NCBI GenBank assembly: GCA_025594325.1 | Contig: JANHCV010000001.1 | Coordinates: 4,526,001 to 4,590,000, forward strand | Reading direction: 5' to 3' | DNA from: Blastocladiella emersonii ATCC 22665 | Lineage: Eukaryota > Blastocladiomycota > Blastocladiomycetes > Blastocladiales > Blastocladiaceae | Length of the DNA: 64,000 nucleotides | In this document: positions 41,781 to 51,175 of the stretch, one piece after another | Position numbering within the stretch: position 1 is the first letter of the stretch | Layout: each line of letters begins with the position of its first letter | Position numbers and translations under genes: made by a program | The notes under the pieces: model-generated | The model's input: only the letters and a program-made list of their open reading frames with translations | The model's database searches: none | What the model was told of the DNA's origin: nothing

Positions 41781-44369
41781 TCACTCGTCCTCGACGCCGT
41801 CCGGGTACACGACGTCGTCGAGGTAGTCGGTGGCGGGCGCGAACTCGGACATGTTGGCGATCGCCTCGAACATGGCGAACAGCGGGTCGGCACCGAGGGG
41901 CAGCGCCGGGTCCTGGTCCATCATGCCGACGGGCGGCTCGTCGATAATGTCCTCGTACGCGTCATCGCCGTCGTCGTCGTCGGCCGGCGCCTCGATCACC
42001 TCCTCGGCGATGACGGGCGGGCCGCGCCGCGGCAGCTGCGGTGGTGGTGGCGCTGAGGCCGCTGGCGGCGGTGGGGTCGACCCGCCGTCGTCGTCCGACA
42101 GGTTGACGGCGTCGGCGGGCAGGAACGGGCCCTCGAGCTCGGCAATCTCCATGTTCAGGCTGTGCAGGTACGCCTCAAAGTCCATGGACGTCGGGTCCAT
42201 GAGCGGCAGCGACGAGAAGTCGAACGACAGGTCCGGGCTGCCCGGCGCCGTCGTGGGGACCGACTCGGCGGGTACCACCTCGGGAGCGACGACGACCGCT
42301 GGTGCTGTGGGTGCAGGTGCTGGCTCCGGGGCAGGCGGTTCGGGCGCGGCGACGGGTGCAGCAGGAGCTGGGGTGAGGGCAGGGGCGGCGAGGGGAAGCA
42401 TCGACGAGACGTGCGCGGGCGCGCTTGGCGCAGGCACGGCCGTCGCTTCAGGATGAGCGACCGCGACTGTTGATGCTGCTGGTGGCGGTGAAGGCAGGGC
42501 CGGGGCGACTGGAACCGGTGTTGGCGCAGGTATGGGTGTCGCGGTTGCGGCAGCGGCCACGGGAGCGACGGGAAGCGGAGCTGCGGGGAGGGCAAAGGTG
42601 GGCGCGGCCATCGGCGCCGATGTCGCAACAGGAAGCGTGGCAGAGGGAGGGGCCACAGCGGGAGCTGCTGCGGTAGTCCCAGCGACAGCAGCCGAGGAGG
42701 ATGACGCCGCCGCCGCTGCCGCGGCAGCCGCACTGTCGGCGACGGGGTGCGCCGACGGAAAGATCTTGAGCAACTGCTGCTGCTGCTGGATCTTCTGGCG
42801 CGCAGCCTCGGTCGCCTCGGCGCGTTTCGCTCTACGCTTCGCGCGGGACCGCTCCTGCTTGACCTCCTTGGTCGTCTCAGGCCGGCCACGCTTCTTGCGC
42901 GTCGCGTCGACACACGTGTCAGCCTTCCCGTTGCGCACACACCGCTCGCACGGCCGGTTCGCGTCGCACCCGACGTGGGACGCCTTGCAGTGGACACACG
43001 CCTTGATCGCGTCGCGCCCACCGCCACCACGCCCGCGTTTCACGGGCCGCGGGGGCGCCACAGGTGCAGGGACGGGTATCGGGGCGGCGTTGGGCTGGTC
43101 GGACGTCCGCCCACCGCCCGCGGAGCGCAGCACGCTCGCCATGGCGGGGACCGGGTCCATGGGGTTTGCGGGGGTGCGCGCGCCGAGGCCCGACACGAGC
43201 GCGGCGACCGACGGCGCGAGCGAGGCCGCGGTCCCGAACGGCGGCGCGCCCGTCCCCGTGTAGTAGTGCGCGGGCGCGGGCACCATGAGCGGCCACACCG
43301 AGTGCGACCGGCGCGACCACGCGGCGCTCGGGGTGCCGGCGCTGAACGGCGGCGCCGGGCGCGACAGCGGGCCGCGGGCGATCGGGCCGGGCACGCTCGC
43401 GGCGCGGCGCAGCATCGCGGTCGCCGCGGCGGCCGTCTGGTGCGGGTTCGGCGGCTGGTCGCCGCCCGCGGGCGGCGGCGCGTCCATCATCCACGAGTCC
43501 GTGTCGCCCGCGCCAGCAGAGCTCGGGCCGAGCACGGGCGTCGAGGCCGCGCTGTTGGTCGGCGACGCGTGGAACGGGACCGTCGGCGCGCCCGGGGCGT
43601 CGGTCCCGTCGGCGAGCCGTTTGAGCGCAAGCAGGCCCGAGATGGTGGTGCGCTGGATGCCCGATGCGCCGCCGCCGTTTTGGGACGAGCCGCCCGACGA
43701 CGAGGGCCGCGGGCCGTACGCCGACGTGTGCAGGAGCGACGCCATGCGGTTCGCGGCGCCCGCGGTCGCGGGGTACCGCAGCATCGGCTGTGTTGGTGGT
43801 GCAGGTGCGGGTTGCGGCGGAGCGGCGAAGGCGGGCAGCGAGGCTGGAGGTGGCGGAGGAGCGCCGGTCGACCACGCCGCGGTGCCCGGCGTGCTCACGC
43901 GCGACTGCACGGGCGAGCCGAGCGGGGTGTTGACGACGGATGCGGGCGCGGACGGGATGAACGTCGTCGTCGTCGCCGGCGGGAAACTCGCCTGCTGCTG
44001 CTGGACGGGCGCCTGGAGCGGGAGATCGCTGCCGAGACTCATCACGCCGCCCGCGCTCCCGCTGCCGGCGCTGCTGCTGAACAGGTCGCCCGTGTCCGTG
44101 AAGATGCCCGAGCTCCCTGCGGGCGGCGATCCGATGCCAATGGGACCGAGAAAGTCCATGTCGTGGTCCATCTCGTCAAACAGCCGCGACAGGTGGTCGT
44201 CGGGGTCGTTGAAGTCGGCGAACGAGAGCGGCGCGAGCGCGCCCGAATGCATGTCGCTCGCGGCCGACGCCGTGGACGAGGCGAGCACGGCGTCCCACGC
44301 TGCCGACGAGCTGGCGACGCTCGTGGGGGCGGTACCCGCGGCAGCCGCGGCGGGATCGCTGCCGTCCAT
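41781..44369 (-). CDS. Zn2Cys6 transcription factor
   Basis: A fungal binuclear zinc-cluster regulator, 862 residues, one exon. The DNA-binding domain lies centrally (about residues 457-484): CVHCKASHVGC, then DANRPCERC and GKADTC, giving six cysteines with spacing C-x2-C-x6-C-x5-C-x2-C-x8-C. It is followed by TRKKRGRP, an AT-hook-like basic arm, and a short Lys/Arg-rich coiled coil ending in a Gln tract. The CKASHVGCD and KKRGRP pattern is of the Rds2/Ert1/Gsm1 kind rather than the Gal4 kind. The flanks are Ala/Pro/Ser-rich. The C-terminus is acidic with several DLSFDFSS- and MDFEAYL-type patches that look like activation domains. No fungal-specific middle homology domain is evident. The gene is divergent from MAK16, with 324 bases between start codons. 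Confidence 0.87.
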   Translation of the reverse strand: MDGSDPAAAAAGTAPTSVASSSAAWDAVLASSTASAASDMHSGALAPLSFADFNDPDDHLSRLFDEMDHDMDFLGPIGIGSPPAGSSGIFTDTGDLFSSSAGSGSAGGVMSLGSDLPLQAPVQQQQASFPPATTTTFIPSAPASVVNTPLGSPVQSRVSTPGTAAWSTGAPPPPPASLPAFAAPPQPAPAPPTQPMLRYPATAGAANRMASLLHTSAYGPRPSSSGGSSQNGGGASGIQRTTISGLLALKRLADGTDAPGAPTVPFHASPTNSAASTPVLGPSSAGAGDTDSWMMDAPPPAGGDQPPNPHQTAAAATAMLRRAASVPGPIARGPLSRPAPPFSAGTPSAAWSRRSHSVWPLMVPAPAHYYTGTGAPPFGTAASLAPSVAALVSGLGARTPANPMDPVPAMASVLRSAGGGRTSDQPNAAPIPVPAPVAPPRPVKRGRGGGGRDAIKACVHCKASHVGCDANRPCERCVRNGKADTCVDATRKKRGRPETTKEVKQERSRAKRRAKRAEATEAARQKIQQQQQLLKIFPSAHPVADSAAAAAAAAASSSSAAVAGTTAAAPAVAPPSATLPVATSAPMAAPTFALPAAPLPVAPVAAAATATPIPAPTPVPVAPALPSPPPAASTVAVAHPEATAVPAPSAPAHVSSMLPLAAPALTPAPAAPVAAPEPPAPEPAPAPTAPAVVVAPEVVPAESVPTTAPGSPDLSFDFSSLPLMDPTSMDFEAYLHSLNMEIAELEGPFLPADAVNLSDDDGGSTPPPPAASAPPPPQLPRRGPPVIAEEVIEAPADDDDGDDAYEDIIDEPPVGMMDQDPALPLGADPLFAMFEAIANMSEFAPATDYLDDVVYPDGVEDE

Positions 44370-44693
44370 GGTGATGGTGGGGTGTTGGTGTGTTGCAGGG
44401 GGTCGCCGGTGCGCGGTCCGTGTGCAGTCAGAGCTTCATTGCAACGGATGCAGCGGGAGGGAGGCTGCAGAGCGAAGACGAAGTGAACGTGAACGATCGG
44501 CGATGGCAACGGGTCAGGTGCCGTCAGCTGCCTTTGACGCACAGCTCGCGCGCGCGGCGTGGCGGTTGCGGCCGCCGCCACTTCGCATCGCGCCGACCGC
44601 GCCGTGGAGTCGACCACGACCCGGCGTCACCACGAAGCACTACCCCAAGCCGCCACCGCGCGCAACGCATCGACCCCCGCCCACGCCGCCACC
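44370..44693. promoter_or_regulatory. Short bidirectional promoter, Zn2Cys6 factor / MAK16
   Basis: Only 324 bases separate two divergent start codons, so this interval must serve both genes. I see no TATA box. Confidence 0.45.
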
Positions 44694-45793
44694 ATGCAGA
44701 ACGACGAAGTGATTTGGGGCGTGATCAGCAAAAACTTTTGCTCGTACAAGATCAAGTACGCGATGCCACGGCCCTGCTGTCAGCACCTCACGTCCGGCGG
44801 CTGACCGTGCGGCCCGCGTGTAGGACGGTGACGCAGCACTTCTGCCGCAACGAGTACAATGTGACGGGTTTCTGCTCGCGGCAAAACTGCCCGCTGGCCA
44901 ACTCGCGGTACGCGACGGTGCGCGAGGTGAACGGCGTCGTGTACCTGTACATGAAGACGATTGAGCGCGCGCACACCCCGGCCAAGCTGTGGGAGCGCGT
45001 CAAGCTGTCCAAGAACTACGCCACGGCGCTCGAGCAGATTGACCAGGAGTTGCAGTATTGGCCCGCCTTCCTCAAGCACAAGTCCAAGCAGCGCCTGACC
45101 AAGATCACCCAGTACCTGATCCGCATGCGCAAGCTCAAGCTCAAGTCCAACGCCAACAAGCTCGTGACCATCTCCAAGAAGATCGACCGCCGCGAGGCCC
45201 GCCGCGAGGCCAAGGCCGAGGCCGCGGCGCGCCTCGACAAGGCCATCGCCAACGAGCTCGTCGAGCGCCTCAAGTCGGGCGCCTACGACGACGTGATCCT
45301 CAACGCCAAGGAGTCGGTGTGGAAGCACCTGCTCGAGTCGGACAAGGTCCAGGTTGAGGACGACCAGTCCGAGTCCGAGGACGAGGAGGACGAGGTCGAG
45401 CAGGAGGACGAGATGGAGGTGGAGCGCTACGTCGAGGACTCAGACGACGAGGAGGAGGAGGACTACGCCGACGTCGGCGCCCGCGACTACGTCGCCCCCG
45501 AGGACTCGGACATGGAGGACTTTTCCGACGCGTCCGACATCTCGGACCCCGAGTTCAGCGGCGAGGAGGACAACGACGACGACGAGGACGGTTCCGACTC
45601 GGACGACGACGCGCCGCCACGGAAATCGCCACCAAAGACGCTCGCGGGCCGCGCCGGCATGGCCGCCGCGCCACCCAAGAAGCCCGCGGGCGCCGCCGGC
45701 AAGAAGGGCGCCGGCAAGAAGAAGGGCGGCCGCCGGATCGAGGTCGAGTACGAGACCGAGGCGCCCGCCCGCACCATGGAGACCAACTGGTAG
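44694..45793 (+). CDS. MAK16: MAK16, 60S ribosome biogenesis factor
   Basis: MAK16 is an essential nucleolar factor for early 60S subunit assembly. Exons 44694-44755 and 44824-45793 around a 68-nt intron give 343 residues. The N-terminus is diagnostic: [20 protein letters not shown], then [20 protein letters not shown], with the conserved four-cysteine cluster. It is followed by [20 protein letters not shown] and [20 protein letters not shown]. The C-terminal half is highly acidic (repeated DEE and EDSD) and ends in a Lys/Gly-rich basic tail. Without the 62-base first exon the protein would lose its start, so the short exon matters. Confidence 0.95.
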
Positions 45794-45880
45794 CCGTGCC
45801 GCCCATTTCCCTTGTCACATACAGTAGTCTTTTGTTCAACCGCCCGCGTGTATTTAGGGAGGTAGGGGGAGAGAAGCTAT

Positions 45881-48800
45881 CTACATGATCGAGCAGTCGT
45901 CGCGCACCACGGCCTTGCGCGACGCGACGCCGCCGTCCTGCTGCTGCGATTGTGGCGGCACCTTGTGCTGGTGCTGGTGGTGGTGTCGGTCCAGCTCGTC
46001 GTGCGACACGGACAGCCGTTTCCGCCACGACGGGTGCGGCGGCGCGGGCGGCGTTCCGGTCCCGCTCCCCGTCTGCAGCCGCAGCTGATGCCTTGGACTC
46101 GCCCCGCGCGCCGTCGACGCGGGCGTGTTGCGTGGCGCGCCGGGGGTCACGGGCGACGGTGCCGCGGGCGTGGCGGGCGAGGTCAGAGTGTCGGTACCGC
46201 CGGGCGCGCTCGTGTTGACGATGTTGGACAGCGGCGCGCGCTGTTTCCGCGGGCGCGAGGTGGCGGCGACGGTCGCGGGCCCAGCGCTAGCGAGGCTGCC
46301 CGCGCTACTGCCGCCGCTGCCGGATCCGCGACCTGAAGCGAGGAAGGCGATGGGCTGCGGGAGGTCGAGTGTGGCCATCGAGTACTTGAGCGTCTACACC
46401 GCGTCGAGAGTTAGTATTCGCGTCGAGGGAGATTCCGCAAGCCATGGCCGCCGTACCGAGACATTGCACACCAACCTCGCCGCAGTCTCGCCGGTCGCGC
46501 ACGCCTTGCACACGACGGCGCAGCACATGCCGCACACGCGGCCCTTGCGGACGAGCTGCGCGCACTGCCGGCACTGCATCACGTCCGCGAAGCTCGCCTT
46601 GACCCACCGGTGCGCGAGCGACCCGCCCTTGCCAAGCGCCGCGGGGAGCTGCGGTGTCGGCGGCGCGTTGCCGGGGACGACAAAGGAGGGTTGCTGCGGC
46701 GTCGCATCGGCGGCGAGGTCGGGTGGGGCCGGGGTCAGGGAGCGGCGACAGCGCGACCCACCTGCGGCGGCGGTCTCGGAGTCGGACACTGCCCCGCGGT
46801 CATCATCATCTTTCGCCGCGGCAGCGACGCGGAGGTCGCGGTCATTGAACGACGCGCGGCGTGACGCGCGCCCGCTCCCACCACTCTTGTCACTACTCCC
46901 GCTGGACCCGAGCGACCCGGACCGCGACCGCGACCGCGACCGCGACCGGGATCGGGACGCGCGGCGGCCGAGATCGACGACGGCGTTGCGCACGCGGCCA
47001 ACGAGGTTGGGCAGGCTTCCGCTCCCGCTGCCGTTCGGCGACGTAGCGGACGCGGGGGCGGACTCGGCGCTCGCGGAGCCCTGCATCACGAGCGTGCGGC
47101 CGAGCGGGTCGGCGCGGTACGGGACGGGCGGGAACGCTGACGACGAGGAGGCGCGCGGGCCGGGCGACGGTTGGTGTGGCGGCGGGGTCGGGGTCGGGGA
47201 GAGCGGGAGCGCCGTGGACTGAGCGAGCTGCGGCGTCAGCGCGGCAGCGGGGGACACGGGCGAGGTGAGGGTCGTGACCCTTGGCGGGGCGGGCGCAGCG
47301 AGCTGGGTCGGGGGTGGCGGGGCGGGCCGCTTGGTCGTCGAAGGCGCCGAGGAGGGCGTGGACGGCGACGTGGCCGTGGTGGTGGGTCCGAGGAGCGGCG
47401 AGGTCGGGGAGTACCCGGCGGCGGCCGCGTCTCTTGGACCGGTGCCGCCGCCGCTAAGGGCGGAGACGGAGGCCGACGACGAGACGGACCCGCCGGCAGC
47501 AGCGGCCGCGGCGAGCGAGGGCGACGCCGCTGTTGCCGCGGACACCTGCTGCTGCGACGGCGACCCGCGCCGTGGCCGCGCGTACACGTTGTTGACGATC
47601 CACGGGTGGACGAGGAGCTGCGCCGCGGTCCACCGCTGGGCGGGGTCCTTGTGGAAGCAGCACATGAAGAAGTGGTGGAGCTCGGGCGAGATGTTGTCGG
47701 GGAGCGGCGGGCAGCCGTCCTCGACGATCTTGTAGAGGGCCGACATGGTCATGAGTTCAAAGTACGGCGGGAGCCCCGTGAGCAGCTCGATGATGGTGCA
47801 TGCGAGCGACCAGATGTCGGACGCGGTCGAGGGCCCGTCGAGCGTGATGACCTCGGGCGCCATCCAGTACGCGGTCCCGACAAACTTGTCGCTGTGCGAG
47901 TCGAAGGACGACTGCGACACGCCGAAATCGGACAGCTTGACGTTGCCGTCTTTCGTGGTCAGGATGTTGGCGGCCTTGAGGTCGAGGTGCTTGAGCCCGC
48001 GCTCGTGCAGGTACATGAGCCCCTGGAGCACCTTGACGACGATGGCGACGACGACGCGCTCGGGCAGCGGGCCGAAGTGCTTCAGGGTGCTCGCGAGCGA
48101 CCCGTTCTCGACGTACTCGAGGATGATGTTGAAGTCCGCGTCGGTCTGCACGTACCCGTAGTACCGCACCACGTTCGGGTGGTCGAGCGACTCCATCTTG
48201 CGCACCTCGCGCAGGATCGACGCCATCTGCTTGCGGTCCGTCAGGTCGAACCGCTTGATGGCCACCGTGTGGTGCGTCTCCATGTGGATCGCGCGGAACA
48301 CGGCGCCGAAGTTGCCGCGCCCGATGCAGTTGCCCACAATGTACTGGTCGAGCGGCTGCCCGTCGGCGCCCACGCGCGTTAGCAGGTACGACACGGCGTT
48401 GGCGTTGGCGGCGGTGCTGGCGGGCGACGTCGGCGAGGCCGTCGTGGCCGCAGGCGGGTGCCCGGCGGACAGCAGCGACGAGTTGGAGATATTCTGGCTA
48501 TCCTGTCGCCGCGCGGCCGCGAGGACGGGCGCGGACCCGCCGATCGGGTTCCGCCGCTGCCGCGCGCTTGTCGGCTGGTCGGTGCCCGAGACGCTGCTGG
48601 CGGCCGACGACTCGTGGCTCGGCATGGACGAGTGCTCGGACGACCCCGCGACCGAGCTCGCGCCGGTGGCCTTACCGGCAGGCGTCGCAGCACCGCTGGC
48701 GGGCGCCGAGTTCCCCGCGCTGGGCGGACAGCTCGAGCTGCGCCCCGCCGACGACTGCCTGCGGCGCGGGACGGCGGAGATGGGCGACTTGGTGCCGATG

Positions 48801-49405
48801 CGGTCCGTGTCGGGGTCCGAGTCGCGGCGGAACACGCTGACGGGGAACGGATGGGTTGTCGCGGGTGCGGGTTCTGGTGGCGGTGGGCCGAATGGCGAAT
48901 CGGCGGGCGGAACCTCGGCGCTCGGTGTGGCGCGGCGCGTCGATGGCGGTGCGCTGGGCTGCGGCGGGGGCAGGGACCCGAGGTGCAGCCCGGCCGCCGC
49001 TGAGGACGACGAGACGGCGGGGCGCGGCGGCAGCGGTTTCATGGCGAGCACCGCGGCCGCCGCCGCGGACCGCGGGCGCGGCGGGACGGGGGACGCGGCG
49101 GTCGACGAGGCGAGCATCTCGAACTGCTTTCTTGCGGCCGAGACGGAGACGGGTGCGGGGTCGTCGCAGGCGTCCAGGGACATGGACAGCGCGGGCGACG
49201 CGGTGCGGCTGCGGTTTGGCGACGAGGAGGATCGGCCGGGCAGCGAGTCGTGCGAGACGGTGGTTGGTGGGGGAGGGGAGGGCGGAGCGGCAGCGTGCAT
49301 CAGCGGGAGGTGGTGCGCCGACCCGGTCGCGGGCCCGCTGCTGCTGGCGGTCGCCGTCGACACGGACGCGGACGTGTAGACGCCGGCGGGCGGATTCGGG
49401 GCCAT
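45881..49405 (-). CDS. Cdc7/SepH/MAP3K-epsilon-type Ser/Thr kinase with atypical HLD loop
   Basis: Exons 46457-49405 and 45881-46393 around a 63-nt intron (TACTAAC branch site) give 1,153 residues. The kinase domain (from about residue 350) resembles plant MAP3K-epsilon and fission-yeast Cdc7, which control septation and cytokinesis: CIGRGNFGAVFRA, the ATP lysine in VAIKRF, IILEYVENGSLA, VLQGLMYLHERGL, LSDFGVSQ, GTAYWMAPEV and SDIWSLACTIIELLTGLPPY. The catalytic loop reads HLDLKAANIL instead of HRDIKGANIL, so the Arg before the catalytic Asp is Leu (47981-47989). The Asp, Lys and Asn are kept. A Cys/His cluster near the C-terminus (HRWVKASFADVMQCRQC, then CGMCCAVVCKAC) resembles a C1 zinc finger spanning the intron. 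The first 340 residues are Ser/Pro/Ala-rich. Confidence 0.88.
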
Positions 49406-50452
49406 GGCGGCAGCGGGGGCGGGAGAGCCCGCGGCAGAGGCCTCGGGGGCGACGATCGTGGCAATGGCGGCGATGGCCGCGGCGAGTGGTGCGGCGGCGA
49501 CGACGGCCGAGATGACGAGGCGAGGAGCGGGCGACCTGACCTGGAGGAGCGCGCGAACGAGCGGGCGTGAGAAGCGAGTGTGGGAACGCGGGACATATCA
49601 GGCAAGCCAGCGAGGCGCGGAAGAGAACGTACGCGAAGGTGATGGCGATGGAGGCAACCGGTCGGCGGGCAGCGCGAGTTCGGAGGCGCGACCGCGGGTG
49701 CGGGTGCGCGCGTGTCCGTGGGCAGCCGGCGGCGCGCGCGGGGGAGCGGGGCAGCGTGGCCGGCGGACGCGGGGCGTGGAGCCAAGCGGTCTGCAGAGCC
49801 GGGGCTGGGCCAGCACCGCGCGCAAATCTAGCGGTAATTATAGGCGCCGCCGTGCTCTGCGGCGTTCCCACCACGCCCGGTGACGGCGACGGTGGTGGAT
49901 GGCGGATGACGAGCAGCGACGCGACAACGGCGGCGGCGGCGGTGTTCGGCGGCGGTGTTCGGCAAACGCGACGCGACGTGCTGCACGTCCGGCGTGACCG
50001 CGCTGCGCCTCTCCGCTCCGGGTTCGGCGATGGCAGGGCCGTGCGGCAGGGTCGCTCACCCCCGTGAACGTGATGGTCCCCGCTCGTCGGGTTCGGATGC
50101 GTGTGCGCGGGTCGATCGGGGTCCCCACAGCAGCAGCGGGGATGCGCGCGGGTCGGGCGGGCGGGCGGGCGTCAAAGATGCATGGGCTGGCGCGCGCGGT
50201 CGGCGGCCGTGTGGAGAGAGCGTTGACCGGCGGCTGCCTGCACCTGCAACGGTTCGGGCCTGCCTGCCTGGCGACTAATGAATTTGTTTGCAGGGGGGCT
50301 CCGATGAGAACCTTTTTTTCGCGCGCCCGTCACGTTGGCGACCATCGCGCGCGCGTGCGCCACCCTCGCGCGCGCGTCGTGTCTCCGTCGCTGTCTCGCA
50401 CGCATCGCCCGCGCTTCTCTCCTCCCCTCCTGGCCACTTCACGAAACCCAAC
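49406..50452. other. Divergent intergenic region, kinase / small membrane protein
   Basis: About 1 kb between two divergent starts, very GC-rich, with alternating CG tracts. It contains the four-triplet G-tract at 50155-50169 listed separately. Open frames here are Arg/Ala-rich and look non-coding. Confidence 0.4.
50155..50169 (+). other. G-quadruplex-type motif in promoter region
   Basis: Four GGG triplets separated by single C residues lie on the plus strand, 284 bases upstream of the start at 50453. Loops of one base make this among the most stable predicted quadruplex forms. Confidence 0.6.
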
Positions 50453-51130
50453 ATGGCACCGAATGCAAAGAGCGGCAGCAACCTGCGTAACCGCGGCGCC
50501 AACGGCGCGTCTGCCGCGTCCGCCAAGCCGACCGTTGTCGACGACATCTCCGAGGCGGACAAGCTGCGCTTCATCAAGGAGTCGGGTCTGATGGAGAAGA
50601 TCGCGTCGAGCGACGACCCGCGGTTCAAGGACCTGTCGCGCTCGACCGCCACCCCGGGCCTGTTCGCCGCGCCCACCACGCACGCGCAGGCGTTCACCGC
50701 GTCGCTCTTCTTCGTCCTCCCGCTCGCCGCGCTGTACGTGTGGTTCGAAGGCCTGGTGCACCAGCAGTACGGCGAGGACGTGCCCTTTGCGACCGTGGCC
50801 ACGGGCAAGCTGCCGACCGTGGTCCCCGCGCTGCTCGCCGTCGTGTTCCTCGTCCACCGCTGGGTCAACACCAACGTCGTCCAGTACGGCATGGCCATGG
50901 CGAGCGTCGGGCTCGGCGCGCGGATGCTGTACCTCGTCCTCGGACAGCATACTTACGGCGCGATGCTCGCGGTCCCCGGGCTCGCCGTCGTGTGGATCTA
51001 CTGCGTCGCGCAGATGCGCCTCCCGCTCGCGCTCGGGTCGCTCGCCCTCGTCTTCGCCTACACGCTCGCGTACCTCGTCGGCACCGCCGAGCCCGCGACA
51101 GAGTACCCGGACGTGAACATGCTGTTTTGA
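50453..51130 (+). CDS. Small multi-span membrane protein, unknown
   Basis: Single exon, 225 residues; I do not recognise the family. A hydrophilic 75-residue N-terminus (MAPNAKSGSNLRNRG, then VDDISEADKLRFIKESGLME) precedes about five hydrophobic segments: ASLFFVLPLAALYVWF, VVPALLAVVFLVHRW, YGMAMASVGLGARMLYLVLG, LAVPGLAVVWIYCVAQM and LPLALGSLALVFAYTLAYLV. It ends with a short polar tail. The absence of an N-terminal signal peptide and the cytosolic-looking leader suggest an ER- or endomembrane-inserted protein. The stop is only 45 bases from the stop of the convergent gene. Confidence 0.75.
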   Translation: MAPNAKSGSNLRNRGANGASAASAKPTVVDDISEADKLRFIKESGLMEKIASSDDPRFKDLSRSTATPGLFAAPTTHAQAFTASLFFVLPLAALYVWFEGLVHQQYGEDVPFATVATGKLPTVVPALLAVVFLVHRWVNTNVVQYGMAMASVGLGARMLYLVLGQHTYGAMLAVPGLAVVWIYCVAQMRLPLALGSLALVFAYTLAYLVGTAEPATEYPDVNMLF

Positions 51131-51175
51131 TTAACTGAATGAATAACAAATGGATACCTCTACCTCCCCCACATC

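Noticed and set aside
42747..44486. 579-codon open frame opposite the Zn2Cys6 factor
   Set aside because: Arg/Gly/Ala-rich shadow frame without any recognisable feature; the minus-strand frame carries a real zinc cluster.
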